From: CAZOOK01 sp964581385
GTDB taxonomy: Bacteria > Pseudomonadota > Gammaproteobacteria > Nevskiales > Nevskiaceae
Reading direction: 5' to 3'
Assembly (NCBI GenBank): GCA_964581385.1
Contig: CAZOOK010000009.1
Span: 62,001 to 126,000 of the forward strand
DNA: 64,000 nt
The notes beneath the pieces were generated by a model, which saw only the letters and a program-made list of their open reading frames with translations, ran no database searches and had not been told where the DNA came from. The number at the start of each line of letters is the position of its first letter. The first letter of the stretch is position 1. The position numbers and the translations under genes are program-made. Shown piece by piece: positions 26,433 through 35,022 of this stretch.

Positions 26433-27905
26433 ATGAGTAGATACTTAGACATCCGACTCTATGCGATCCGTGTTTCCGGGAAGCGATCTTTCGGATGGAA
26501 CGATATCCGTCTGGTATTTCTCGCCTTTCTGCTCGCTCCCCTGTGTGTTGCACAAAGCGCGCCGCTCACATTCGAGGGAGCGACGACGACGCTGGCGGGC
26601 GATGTTGATCGCATGATTTCGTATCGGCATCAGGAGCATTCCTGGCAAACCGCGGACGGTCACATCCATGTGATGATCAATACCGGGGTTCCGGGATATA
26701 CCGGCGGCGGGAACGGTTTGACGCTCTATTCCAGTTCGGATAACGGCCTCACATGGCAACAAGGACCATCTTTAATTAACGGAGGATTATTTTCGACCGG
26801 CGTGTATTCGACCTCCGATGGCGTTCTTGTTGGCGACGATCTGAACTTAGTATATTCGGCTAACCGTGTTCCTGGAGGAGACGGAGGGTCGATCTGGTTT
26901 GTAGTCCTACATTATGATGCATCAAATCAGAGTTGGTCTTTAGGAACGCCGGAGCTGGTTTTTGATGCCAGTCCCAATAATTATGCTGTTGTCGGTCTTA
27001 ATCCAACCGTTACGATCGATCAGCAGCAGAGGACTTGGTGTACTTTTGTTACCGAGAACATTGGGGCATCCGCTACTAATCCGCCTTCCAGCATAAAGCT
27101 CGCTGAGCGAGCACCGTCTCCGGCAAGTTGGCAGGATACGGGCCTGATCTTTGGCCCGACGACGCCTGAGCAAGTGCCCACCGTCACTGTGCCAGCCGCC
27201 CCTGGTGTCGTTCGAAGCGCACGTCTCGTTGTTACTTCGAATGGAATTGGGATGATCTATACCGTCCACCAAAGTTTTTTTTGGGTGCGCCGCCTGGATA
27301 CTGCTGCTGTCACCACACAATGGACTGCTCCAAAGGCAATATTTACCAGCGCATTGCCATACGATAAGGATCCTTATGCCAGCCACTTCAGTGCCGTGGC
27401 TGACAGCCAGCACAATCTGAATCTGGCTGTCGTCGATCATGGACGTCTTCTTTACTTCCGATACGTAGACGGCCGGCAGGCGTGGTCTCAACCTCAAGTG
27501 TTGACAGGTAACGTTAAGGCAACCTATCCAAAGATCTCGTTGGTGCAGGGAACTTTGGAGATCTTCGTGAATGCGGTTATGAATTCGGGGTCGACTCCCG
27601 TAGGTGTGGTAGAGGGCTACCAAAGCACCGACAATGGCAGCAGTTTTCCGTCCAGCGGTGGATTCCCATACAAATATCTACTCTTAAACGACCAAATAAC
27701 CATTACTGCGGGCGACAGTGGCCCACTCGATTTTACTAATCCAAGAGTCGAAATGCCTGCGGTATTGAACAATACGCTTACGATACCGGTGTTGCAGCAA
27801 TATACGGATGGTCCGAGCGGTTGTCCGGATACGTCGCCGCAGTGTCCTCCTATTGACACTGTCAACAGGGCCATGAGTTTTCAAATTCAGGTAATTACAC
27901 CGTAG
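26433..27905 (+). CDS. Secreted BNR-repeat (sialidase-fold) protein
   Basis: A 490-residue exported protein. The signal peptide hydrophobic core is LVFLAFLLAPLCVAQ. The mature part contains Asp-box repeats (YSSSDNGLTWQQG near the N-terminus, YQSTDNGSSF near the C-terminus) spaced as in beta-propellers of the sialidase superfamily, together with a domain that begins with SYRHQEHSW. I do not see the catalytic Arg triad and Tyr/Glu pair clearly, so a carbohydrate-binding or adhesive role is as likely as hydrolysis. The start is uncertain: ATG 26388 overlaps the upstream gene, while ATG 26433 gives a normal leader. It directly follows the HlyD fusion gene and may be its cargo, though the signal peptide argues for Sec export. 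Confidence 0.75.
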   Translation: MSRYLDIRLYAIRVSGKRSFGWNDIRLVFLAFLLAPLCVAQSAPLTFEGATTTLAGDVDRMISYRHQEHSWQTADGHIHVMINTGVPGYTGGGNGLTLYSSSDNGLTWQQGPSLINGGLFSTGVYSTSDGVLVGDDLNLVYSANRVPGGDGGSIWFVVLHYDASNQSWSLGTPELVFDASPNNYAVVGLNPTVTIDQQQRTWCTFVTENIGASATNPPSSIKLAERAPSPASWQDTGLIFGPTTPEQVPTVTVPAAPGVVRSARLVVTSNGIGMIYTVHQSFFWVRRLDTAAVTTQWTAPKAIFTSALPYDKDPYASHFSAVADSQHNLNLAVVDHGRLLYFRYVDGRQAWSQPQVLTGNVKATYPKISLVQGTLEIFVNAVMNSGSTPVGVVEGYQSTDNGSSFPSSGGFPYKYLLLNDQITITAGDSGPLDFTNPRVEMPAVLNNTLTIPVLQQYTDGPSGCPDTSPQCPPIDTVNRAMSFQIQVITP

Positions 27906-28054
27906 CGTTCAAATCGGTAGATTGACTGAAAGTGGAAACTGATTTTGACCTACGAGCCGGCACTGACGCTGTCGGTAGTGGGATGTTGGTGGGGAGCTGT
28001 TTCGTGAGCGTGGCGAAGTGTCCGCGCACAAAGTGAGTTTAACGGGGCATCGAG

Positions 28055-30970
28055 ATGTTCAATAATTTATCGCGCTTGATTCTGACGCTGCTCGGCGCGA
28101 CAGTCATGTCATTTTCTGCCGATTCGTGGGCTGCTGTCAGCAAGCCGATACTCCACAACTTCGGAGGCGTGAGCCAATCCGACGGCGGCAATCCGACTGG
28201 AGCCCTGATCCAGGCCAGCGATGGTAATTACTATGGCACCACCGTCAACGGCGGCAACGGTAGCGATTTCGGCACCGTATTCATGGTTACGTCTACGGGA
28301 CAATTGACAACGCTCTACAGTTTCAGCGGCGGCGCCGACGGCAGTTATCCGGACGCTGGCCTTATTCAGGGCAACGACGGCAATTTCTACGGGATCACTT
28401 CGGGTGATGCCGCGGGCAAAGCTGGAACCGTGTTCAGGATCACCCCCAGCGGGGTGTTGACGACGCTCTATAGCTTCAGCGGCGGAAACGACGGTGGTCA
28501 TCCCGAAGGTCGTCTCGTCCAGGCAAGCGATGGCAATTTCTATGGAACCACCGCGGATGGCGGAACCTTCAACGCCGGCACAGTCTTCAAGATGACGCCG
28601 GACGGTACATTGTTGACAACGCTTTATAGCTTCACGGGCGGGAATAACGGCAGTGCTGATGGCGGCTATCCGCAGGCAGGTGTGATCGAAGCCAGCGACG
28701 GCTACTTGTATGGAACCACGCTTAGCGGTGGCACCACGCCTAGCAGCGGCACCGCGAATTGCGGGACGGTTTTCCATATTGGAACCGATGGCATGGGCTA
28801 TGCCACGCTCTATACGTTTACCTGCACAACCGATCAGGGAATGCCGATTGGCGGACTAGTCGAAGGATCCGATGAAGCTTTATACGGCACTACGTCGGGA
28901 ATCGGGATCGGGACCGATGGAACCGCGTTCAAGATTTCCACGGATGGATTGTCGTTCTCGACACTCTATAGCCTTGATGGCATCAATGGCGATGGCTCGG
29001 TGCCGCGCGGAACGCTGATTCTGGGTACAGACGGTGCATTTTACGGAACAACATCGATCGGCGAGGACGCTTTGAACAATGGCACCGTGTTCAGTGTCAC
29101 AGCGGCGAAGCAGTTCACGGCGCTGTATAGTTTCTCGGCGAACGTCACCGATGGTACGAATAGCGACGCGGGTCTGGTGCAGGGCAGCGATGGCAACCTG
29201 TACGGGACGACTGCGAGCGGCGGGAATTTGGGCGACGGGACTGCTTTCAGGGTTGTGCCGGCGACTCAGCTGGTGCCCCCCATATCAGTGACTCTAAACC
29301 CTGCTTCGATTGTGGCCGGGCAGAGTACGAGATTATCTTGGCATGTTGACAACGCAACGGGGGGCAGTTCGAGCCTGTGCTTCGCAAGCGGTGACTGGAG
29401 CCAAAATCAGCCAACCACCGGTGCCCAGACTTTGACTCTGAACCAGGCTGGAACTTATAACTATGCCCTGACCTGCGGCGGCGTGGAGTCCTCGTCGGCA
29501 ACCTTAAGAGTGACCACCCTATCATCACCTTCGGGTTTGACGGCGCAGGCTTCGGATGGCCAGGTATCCCTGACCTGGATGCCAGCCTCAGTGGTCACCA
29601 GCTACCAAATCAACTATGGACCAGCGGGCAGTTCCCCTACCACGATCTTTGTCAGTAATACCAGCACCAGTACTGTCATTGCTGGATTGACCAACGGCAC
29701 ACAATATTTCTTCAAGATTGCGACCGTGAATGGTGGCGCTACTAGTGCGTTATCTGCGGCGGTCAGCGCGACTCCGATCCCGCCGTTGCCGTTGGCACCC
29801 GATGGTTTAACGGCGTCTGTCGGTAATGCGCAGATCGTTTTGACGTGGAACGCTCCATCGAACGCAACCAGCTACAACATTTATGTTGGAACGTCTCCGG
29901 GCGGCGAGAATCTTTCCCAGCCGATAGCGGCTTCGGCATCGCCCTATAGGATCAGCTCACTGACCAATGGAACCACCTATTATTTCAAGGTCGGGGCCGT
30001 AAACAATCTCAGCGGCGCGGGGCCGCTCTCGGCCGAAACGAGTGCGACACCAGTGGCGCCTCCGGTTGCTGCGCCTACCAGTGTGACTGCGTCGCCGGGC
30101 GATACCGAAGTTCTCGTCAATTGGACTGCAGTCGCGGGTGCGACCAGCTATACCCTGTCATATAGACCCGCGGGTGGTAGTACGCAGTCGATTCCGGCGA
30201 TCACCGGTACAAGCTATCTCGTCACCGGACTTACGAACGATACTGCTTACTCCTTCGTGGTTGCCGGCGTAAATGTGGGTGGTGCCGGTCCTCAATCGGC
30301 GGCTGTCAGCGCAAACCCAACCGCACTGCCCGCAGCGCCCGACGGCGTCACGGCGCTGCCCAAGAACGCGAAAGTCGTGCTCAGCTGGAACCCGGTTGTC
30401 AGTGCCAACCAGTACAACGTCTTTGTGGGAACCTCTCCTGGTGGAGAAGATCTGTCTCTGCCCATAACGACATCGGCAACGAGTTATGCGGTCGGCTCAC
30501 TTGCCAATGGAACCACCTATTACTTCACTGTTCAGGCCGTAAACAGAAATGGTCCTGGGCCAACGATGTCCTTGGAAGTGAGCACCGCCCCGGTTGCGCC
30601 GCCGGCGGTTGCGCCGGACGGTCTCACCGCTGCTCCGGGTGATAGCCAAGTTGCCCTTAACTGGAACGCCGTTGCCGGGGCAGATAGCTATGCGATTTAT
30701 CAAGGTACTTCCAGCGATGATGCGATGATAGTGGCGACAGTCACTGGTACGAGTACCACGATTACCGGGCTTGCCAACGGAACGACGTATTACTTTAAGG
30801 TCGGGGCCTCCAACCTCGGTGGCTCCGGGCCAATATCTGCCGCGGTCAGGGCGGTTCCCGCCGTGCCGCCACAATCTTCCTCTGGCGGCGGCGCCTTCGG
30901 TCCTGGGATTCTTGGCCTGCTCGTCGCATCCGCCGCACTGCGGCGGCGCAGGAGCAGTTTGGGGCTCTGA
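28055..30970 (+). CDS. GloVer-repeat and fibronectin-III surface protein with C-terminal sorting tail
   Basis: A 971-residue exported protein. A signal peptide (LSRLILTLLGATVMSFSADSWA) is followed by seven tandem repeats of the GloVer type, each with a D-G-x-x-YG core (for example QASDGNYYGTTVNGG) and a GTVF-x-x-T-x-x-G-x-LTTLYSF segment, predicted to form a beta-propeller. An Ig-like domain follows at about 408-490, and then five fibronectin-III domains (starts such as PDGLTASVGNAQIVLTW) run to about residue 940. The end is a Gly-rich linker, a hydrophobic helix (GPGILGLLVASAAL) and RRRR, the layout of PEP-CTERM/GlyGly-CTERM-like sorting signals. Large extracellular adhesion or binding protein. 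Confidence 0.85.
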   Translation: MFNNLSRLILTLLGATVMSFSADSWAAVSKPILHNFGGVSQSDGGNPTGALIQASDGNYYGTTVNGGNGSDFGTVFMVTSTGQLTTLYSFSGGADGSYPDAGLIQGNDGNFYGITSGDAAGKAGTVFRITPSGVLTTLYSFSGGNDGGHPEGRLVQASDGNFYGTTADGGTFNAGTVFKMTPDGTLLTTLYSFTGGNNGSADGGYPQAGVIEASDGYLYGTTLSGGTTPSSGTANCGTVFHIGTDGMGYATLYTFTCTTDQGMPIGGLVEGSDEALYGTTSGIGIGTDGTAFKISTDGLSFSTLYSLDGINGDGSVPRGTLILGTDGAFYGTTSIGEDALNNGTVFSVTAAKQFTALYSFSANVTDGTNSDAGLVQGSDGNLYGTTASGGNLGDGTAFRVVPATQLVPPISVTLNPASIVAGQSTRLSWHVDNATGGSSSLCFASGDWSQNQPTTGAQTLTLNQAGTYNYALTCGGVESSSATLRVTTLSSPSGLTAQASDGQVSLTWMPASVVTSYQINYGPAGSSPTTIFVSNTSTSTVIAGLTNGTQYFFKIATVNGGATSALSAAVSATPIPPLPLAPDGLTASVGNAQIVLTWNAPSNATSYNIYVGTSPGGENLSQPIAASASPYRISSLTNGTTYYFKVGAVNNLSGAGPLSAETSATPVAPPVAAPTSVTASPGDTEVLVNWTAVAGATSYTLSYRPAGGSTQSIPAITGTSYLVTGLTNDTAYSFVVAGVNVGGAGPQSAAVSANPTALPAAPDGVTALPKNAKVVLSWNPVVSANQYNVFVGTSPGGEDLSLPITTSATSYAVGSLANGTTYYFTVQAVNRNGPGPTMSLEVSTAPVAPPAVAPDGLTAAPGDSQVALNWNAVAGADSYAIYQGTSSDDAMIVATVTGTSTTITGLANGTTYYFKVGASNLGGSGPISAAVRAVPAVPPQSSSGGGAFGPGILGLLVASAALRRRRSSLGL

Positions 30971-31071
30971 GCTGACAGGCAGTAAGATCGAGTCGCGGCA
31001 GATATCAGATATCGTCGGCTTGTCGCCGGCGTGCGTGTCCAAACGTCTCCACCGATTTGGCAAAGACCGAT

Positions 31072-32073
31072 ATGAACTCTGCAGCGTGTATCGAAAGCAG
31101 GAGCCGAAGATCATGGAAGCAGTTGCTAAATACCGGATTGATGTTTTTCGGTTCGCTGATGCCATTGGGTATCACGGAAGCATCTGTCAGCGGAACGGCT
31201 GTCCAGCTGCCTGCGGAGACACATCCAATGTCTGAACCGATGCGGCCCCATCATGGCGTCCATGAATTTGAAGAGGACGACAGCACCGGTGGAGACATAG
31301 AGCTTCCCGCAGGTGCCAAAGTGGAGCGGGACATCGCCTACGGTGCGGACCCGGCGCAGCGGATCGATGTGTATATGCCCGCGCATGCGGAAGCTGCACC
31401 CGTTCTCTTCATGGTGCACGGCGGAGCGTGGATGCTCGGTGACAAGGCTGCGACCCGCGTCGTCGCCAACAAGGTCGCGCGATGGTTGCCGAAAGGCTTC
31501 ATCATGGTATTTGCCAATTACCGTCTGGTGCCGAACACCGATCCGCTCGGACAAGCCGACGATGTAGCAAAAGCGCTCGCCTTTGCCCAGTCGAAAGCGA
31601 AATCGTGGGGCGGCGATCCATCCCGGTTCGTCTTGATGGGACACTCGGCGGGCGCGCATCTCGCCGCCCTGCTTGCCGCCGATCCCGCCATCGCGTCGCG
31701 CCAGGGCGTCAAGCCGTGGTTGGGCACTGTGATGCTCGACAGCGCGGCGTTCGATGTCGTACAGATCATGAAGGCGGAGCATCGGCGGTTCTACGATCGC
31801 GTTTTCAAGAACGATCCTTCTTACTGGAAGAACACGTCACCCATCCATCGTCTTTCCGGAATGCCAGCGCCGATGCTGGCTGTCTGTTCGAGCCGTCGCG
31901 CCGACTCGTGCCCGCAGGCGCAGAGTTTTGTGGCAAAAGTGACATCGATGGGCGGCCGGGCTTCCGTATTGCCGATCGATTTCACGCATCGTGAAATCAA
32001 TGAGAATCTTGGCCTCGCCGGACCGTATACAGACTCGGTCGAATCCTTTCTGCGTTCGATTGGTTTGACCTAA
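31072..32073 (+). CDS. Secreted alpha/beta hydrolase (esterase/lipase, HGGAW type)
   Basis: A 333-residue protein with an N-terminal hydrophobic leader (LMFFGSLMPLGITEASVSG). The hydrolase domain has the oxyanion motif MVHGGAWMLGD, the nucleophile elbow LMGHSAGAHLAAL and a C-terminal His in DFTHREINENLG. It matches the BD-FAE / kynurenine formamidase-like group of the hormone-sensitive-lipase-like superfamily. The ATG at 31072 is preferred over a TTG at 31057. A periplasmic carboxylesterase is the safe prediction. It lies 101 bp after the GloVer protein gene and may be a separate unit. Confidence 0.85.
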   Translation: MNSAACIESRSRRSWKQLLNTGLMFFGSLMPLGITEASVSGTAVQLPAETHPMSEPMRPHHGVHEFEEDDSTGGDIELPAGAKVERDIAYGADPAQRIDVYMPAHAEAAPVLFMVHGGAWMLGDKAATRVVANKVARWLPKGFIMVFANYRLVPNTDPLGQADDVAKALAFAQSKAKSWGGDPSRFVLMGHSAGAHLAALLAADPAIASRQGVKPWLGTVMLDSAAFDVVQIMKAEHRRFYDRVFKNDPSYWKNTSPIHRLSGMPAPMLAVCSSRRADSCPQAQSFVAKVTSMGGRASVLPIDFTHREINENLGLAGPYTDSVESFLRSIGLT

Positions 32074-32395
32074 ATCCCTGCGCAATCGGCACTCCGGCTC
32101 TATTCCGTAAGCCCCTTTGGAGCCTCGCGCGTCCGCGGTAACGCCTTGTGCTCTCACCAGTTGGCGGTGTCTCCCGGGAGAGAGGTGAAGGCGATTGATC
32201 TGTCGACTGCCTACCTCATCGCGAAGCTTTCCGCAAGCAGGTCAAGCGGCGCACGGCGGGATTTAGGATAATGCGCGTCCCTTTGCAGTTGCCTGCTGCC
32301 ATGACCGATCTGAATTCCGACTCCTCAAGCTGCGCGCGCATCGCGAGCGGCTATAGCTTGCGCGCCGTCGGCGCGTGAGCGATCGGGGTCCGGCG
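32074..32395. other. Intergenic region upstream of ribA
   Basis: About 320 bp with no gene. I looked for an FMN riboswitch before ribA and did not find its conserved blocks. A GGATAATGC stretch at about 32267 could be part of a promoter, but this is weak. Confidence 0.4.
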
Positions 32396-33046
32396 ATGGC
32401 CACAGGGGCGGAGCTGCGTTTTATTGCCGAGGCGCGTTTGCCGACACCGTTCGCGGAGTTCACGGCGCGCGTCTATCGCTGTCCGGCCGATGGCAAGGAG
32501 CACGTCGCGTTGATACTGGGAGATTTGCAGGCGACGGTTTCACCGGCCGGCGTGGAGTTGCCGGCGCCGCTGGTGCGCGTGCATTCGGAGTGTCTGACCG
32601 GCGATGCGTTGTTCTCGCTGCGCTGCGACTGCGGATTCCAATTGCACGCGGCGCTGGAGACGATTGCGCATGAAGGGCGGGGCGCGCTGCTGTATCTACG
32701 CCAGGAAGGGCGCGGCATTGGCCTCGGCAACAAGATTCGCGCGTATGCTTTGCAGGATCAAGGCGCGGATACGGTGGAGGCCAATCATCAGCTCGGGTTT
32801 CCGGCCGACGCGCGCGACTACGGGGTGGCGGTCGCACTGCTGCGCAGACTGAAGCTGCGCCGCCTGCGGTTGATGACGAATAATCCGGAAAAGCTTGATG
32901 CATTGCGCCGTGACGGTGTCGAAATCGTCGAGCGCGTCGGGATCGAGCGTGGCCGCAATCCGCACAACGCGGCCTATCTCGACACCAAGGCGTTGAAGAT
33001 GGGACATCTGCTGGCGCCGCGCAAGGATAAGGATAGCGCGCAATGA
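32396..33046 (+). CDS. ribA: GTP cyclohydrolase II
   Basis: A 216-residue enzyme that converts GTP to 2,5-diamino-6-ribosylamino-pyrimidinone phosphate plus formate, the first step of riboflavin synthesis. The zinc site is complete (Cys in HSECLTGDALFSLRCDCG, three cysteines), with the catalytic-region LRQEGRGIGLGNKIRAY and the C-terminal MTNNPEKLDAL. It stands alone rather than fused to RibB. A GTG start at 32375 would add seven residues; I prefer ATG 32396. Its stop overlaps the ATG of the next gene by 4 bp, coupling it to a UbiB-like kinase and pyrD: all three concern flavin or quinone chemistry. Confidence 0.95.
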   Translation: MATGAELRFIAEARLPTPFAEFTARVYRCPADGKEHVALILGDLQATVSPAGVELPAPLVRVHSECLTGDALFSLRCDCGFQLHAALETIAHEGRGALLYLRQEGRGIGLGNKIRAYALQDQGADTVEANHQLGFPADARDYGVAVALLRRLKLRRLRLMTNNPEKLDALRRDGVEIVERVGIERGRNPHNAAYLDTKALKMGHLLAPRKDKDSAQ

Positions 33047-35022
33047 ATCCGGTGCCTGCGGGCGGGTTGTTGCGCGAAATCGGCCGCTTCGGACTTTCGA
33101 CGTTCGACGCCTCGCGCGGCTTCGCGCCGCTCCTGAAGCTGCTGACTTCGGACGACGATGTCGATCGCGAGCAGCTGCGCATCGCGGTCGATCGCGCCTT
33201 CGCCGGGCTCTACGCGCATCCGCTGGTGCGCCACACCGAGCGTTTTACGCAGACGCTGCGCAAGCGCGGGTTCATTCCGAATGAGCAATCGACCGAGGAT
33301 CTGATTCGCTTCGTGGTCGAGCAGGTGGTGGCGCGCAGTCCGGTGCCGGTGCCGGACATGCTGGTGCAGGAATTCTGGCAGTTCTTCAACGAGCTATTCG
33401 CGTCGCCGGAACTGAAAGGCCTTGGTTCATTGACGTTGGATATGGTGCGCCTCGTCGTCCTCACTTATGAGCCGCTGCTGGTCGAGATCATCAATCTGCT
33501 GAAGGCCGGCAAGCGTTTCAATCAATGGCAGTTCAACGAGCTGCTCAAGCGCGCGCAGCAAGTACGTGCCGACGCTGCGATCGTGCGCCGGCAGATCCGT
33601 GCGCTGCGCTACATCAAGCCGTTTTTCCAGGCGGATCCAAAAGATTTCCGCGCGCAGGCGCAGATTGTCGCCAGCATGGTGCGCGAATTCGGGCCGTTCT
33701 TCATCAAGCTTGCGCAGGTGGCAGCGGCGAATGCCGATTTCCTGCCGAACGAGATCGCGCGCGAACTCGCGGTGTTCCACGACGACGTGCCACCAATGAG
33801 CCCGGAAGAAGTCGAGGCCGCGTTCATGGAGTGCTTCGGCAAGCTGCCGGACAAGTTGTATATGGGCTTCGACGCGGCGCGGCCGCTCAAATCGGGTTCG
33901 ATCGGCTCGGTCTACATCGCGAAGAAGCCTTTTCTCGAAGATGGGCGCGAGGTGTTGCGCACGGTACTGGTGAAAGTCGGTCGTCACAACATCGATCGCG
34001 AATTCGCGATCGGCAAGCTGGTGATCGGACTGGCGATCCTGTCGAGCCAGTATTGGGCCCCGCACTCCAAGCTGATGCCGTTCCTGCGTGCGATGCAGGA
34101 GCAGGTGGACGAATTCATCGTCGGCTTCATGACCGAGCTGGATTTCGATGCGGAGGCGAGCAACCAGATCCGCTTTTTCGAGCGTAGCCTGGCCAGCCGC
34201 ATCTGGCAGGTGCCGCGCCTATACGGGCAGTCGCCGCGCATTCTCGAAATGGAGTATCTCGCCGACGCCGAAAGTCTCGCGCGTGCGCTCGATCGCCTGC
34301 CGTCGCGCGCGCGGCGCGAGGTGCAGCGCCAGATCAGCGAGCGCCTGCTACTGGCGATTTTGCAGCAGGTGTTCGTCTATCGCGAACTGCACGGCGATCT
34401 GCATCCGGGCAACATCATGATCGGCCGCCGCGGCGAGCTGTACCTGATCGACTGGGGCAATGTCGTCAATCTGGAAGGCAAGTGGGATGCGGTGTGGCGC
34501 TACGTCGCTGCGGCCTGTGCGGCGAATGTCACCGTGCTGGCCGATACGCTGATCCGCATCAGCACGCAGCCGGAAACCAATCTGGCGCGGCGCGAGGAAA
34601 TCCAGCGCACGCTGGAAGAGACGCTGCTGAAGAAAGGAGTGACGCCGCTGACGCGCAGAAATTTCGCGCGCGAACTCAGGAAGGGCGGCGTAGAAGGGTT
34701 GCGGCAGCGCGCGCAAACGGTTCTGCACCTGATGTCGAATACACAGTCGCTGGGGATCGTGCTGCGCGGCGACTATCTGCATCTGTCGCGTGCCGCAATG
34801 GCGGTCATCGGCAGCTTCGGTGCGCTGTATGAAGGTGAGCCGAAGAGCCGGCTGGTCCGGGATCTGCTGCGCAATATGCTGCGTCTGCCGATGATGGTAT
34901 CCCGTGAAGTCGTGCATTCCGAACTGCTTGCGTTCCGCCAGCGCTGGCATCGCGCGCCGGCGTTGGAGAAGCAAGCCGTGCCCGTTGCGCTGTCGCTCAC
35001 GGAAGCGGAGGGGCTGGTTTGA
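33043..35022 (+). CDS. ABC1/UbiB-family atypical kinase with altered signature loops
   Basis: A 659-residue member of the AarF/UbiB/COQ8 family, which supports ubiquinone synthesis or lipid handling. The catalytic loop ELHGDLHPGN (448-457) and metal-binding DWG (470-472) are intact. Two family landmarks differ: the KxGQ motif reads KLAQ (222-225), and the Ala-rich nucleotide loop (AAASIxQV in relatives) reads KSGSIGSVY (283-291), closer to the Gly-rich loop of ordinary kinases. An N-terminal extension of about 190 residues is helical with no clear domain. There are no obvious membrane helices at the C-terminus, unlike UbiB. It is coupled by 4-bp overlaps to ribA and to pyrD. Confidence 0.85.
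   Translation: MNPVPAGGLLREIGRFGLSTFDASRGFAPLLKLLTSDDDVDREQLRIAVDRAFAGLYAHPLVRHTERFTQTLRKRGFIPNEQSTEDLIRFVVEQVVARSPVPVPDMLVQEFWQFFNELFASPELKGLGSLTLDMVRLVVLTYEPLLVEIINLLKAGKRFNQWQFNELLKRAQQVRADAAIVRRQIRALRYIKPFFQADPKDFRAQAQIVASMVREFGPFFIKLAQVAAANADFLPNEIARELAVFHDDVPPMSPEEVEAAFMECFGKLPDKLYMGFDAARPLKSGSIGSVYIAKKPFLEDGREVLRTVLVKVGRHNIDREFAIGKLVIGLAILSSQYWAPHSKLMPFLRAMQEQVDEFIVGFMTELDFDAEASNQIRFFERSLASRIWQVPRLYGQSPRILEMEYLADAESLARALDRLPSRARREVQRQISERLLLAILQQVFVYRELHGDLHPGNIMIGRRGELYLIDWGNVVNLEGKWDAVWRYVAAACAANVTVLADTLIRISTQPETNLARREEIQRTLEETLLKKGVTPLTRRNFARELRKGGVEGLRQRAQTVLHLMSNTQSLGIVLRGDYLHLSRAAMAVIGSFGALYEGEPKSRLVRDLLRNMLRLPMMVSREVVHSELLAFRQRWHRAPALEKQAVPVALSLTEAEGLV

Noticed and set aside
32074..32395. 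Possible FMN riboswitch before ribA
   Set aside because: The conserved blocks of the element are not present in the sequence.
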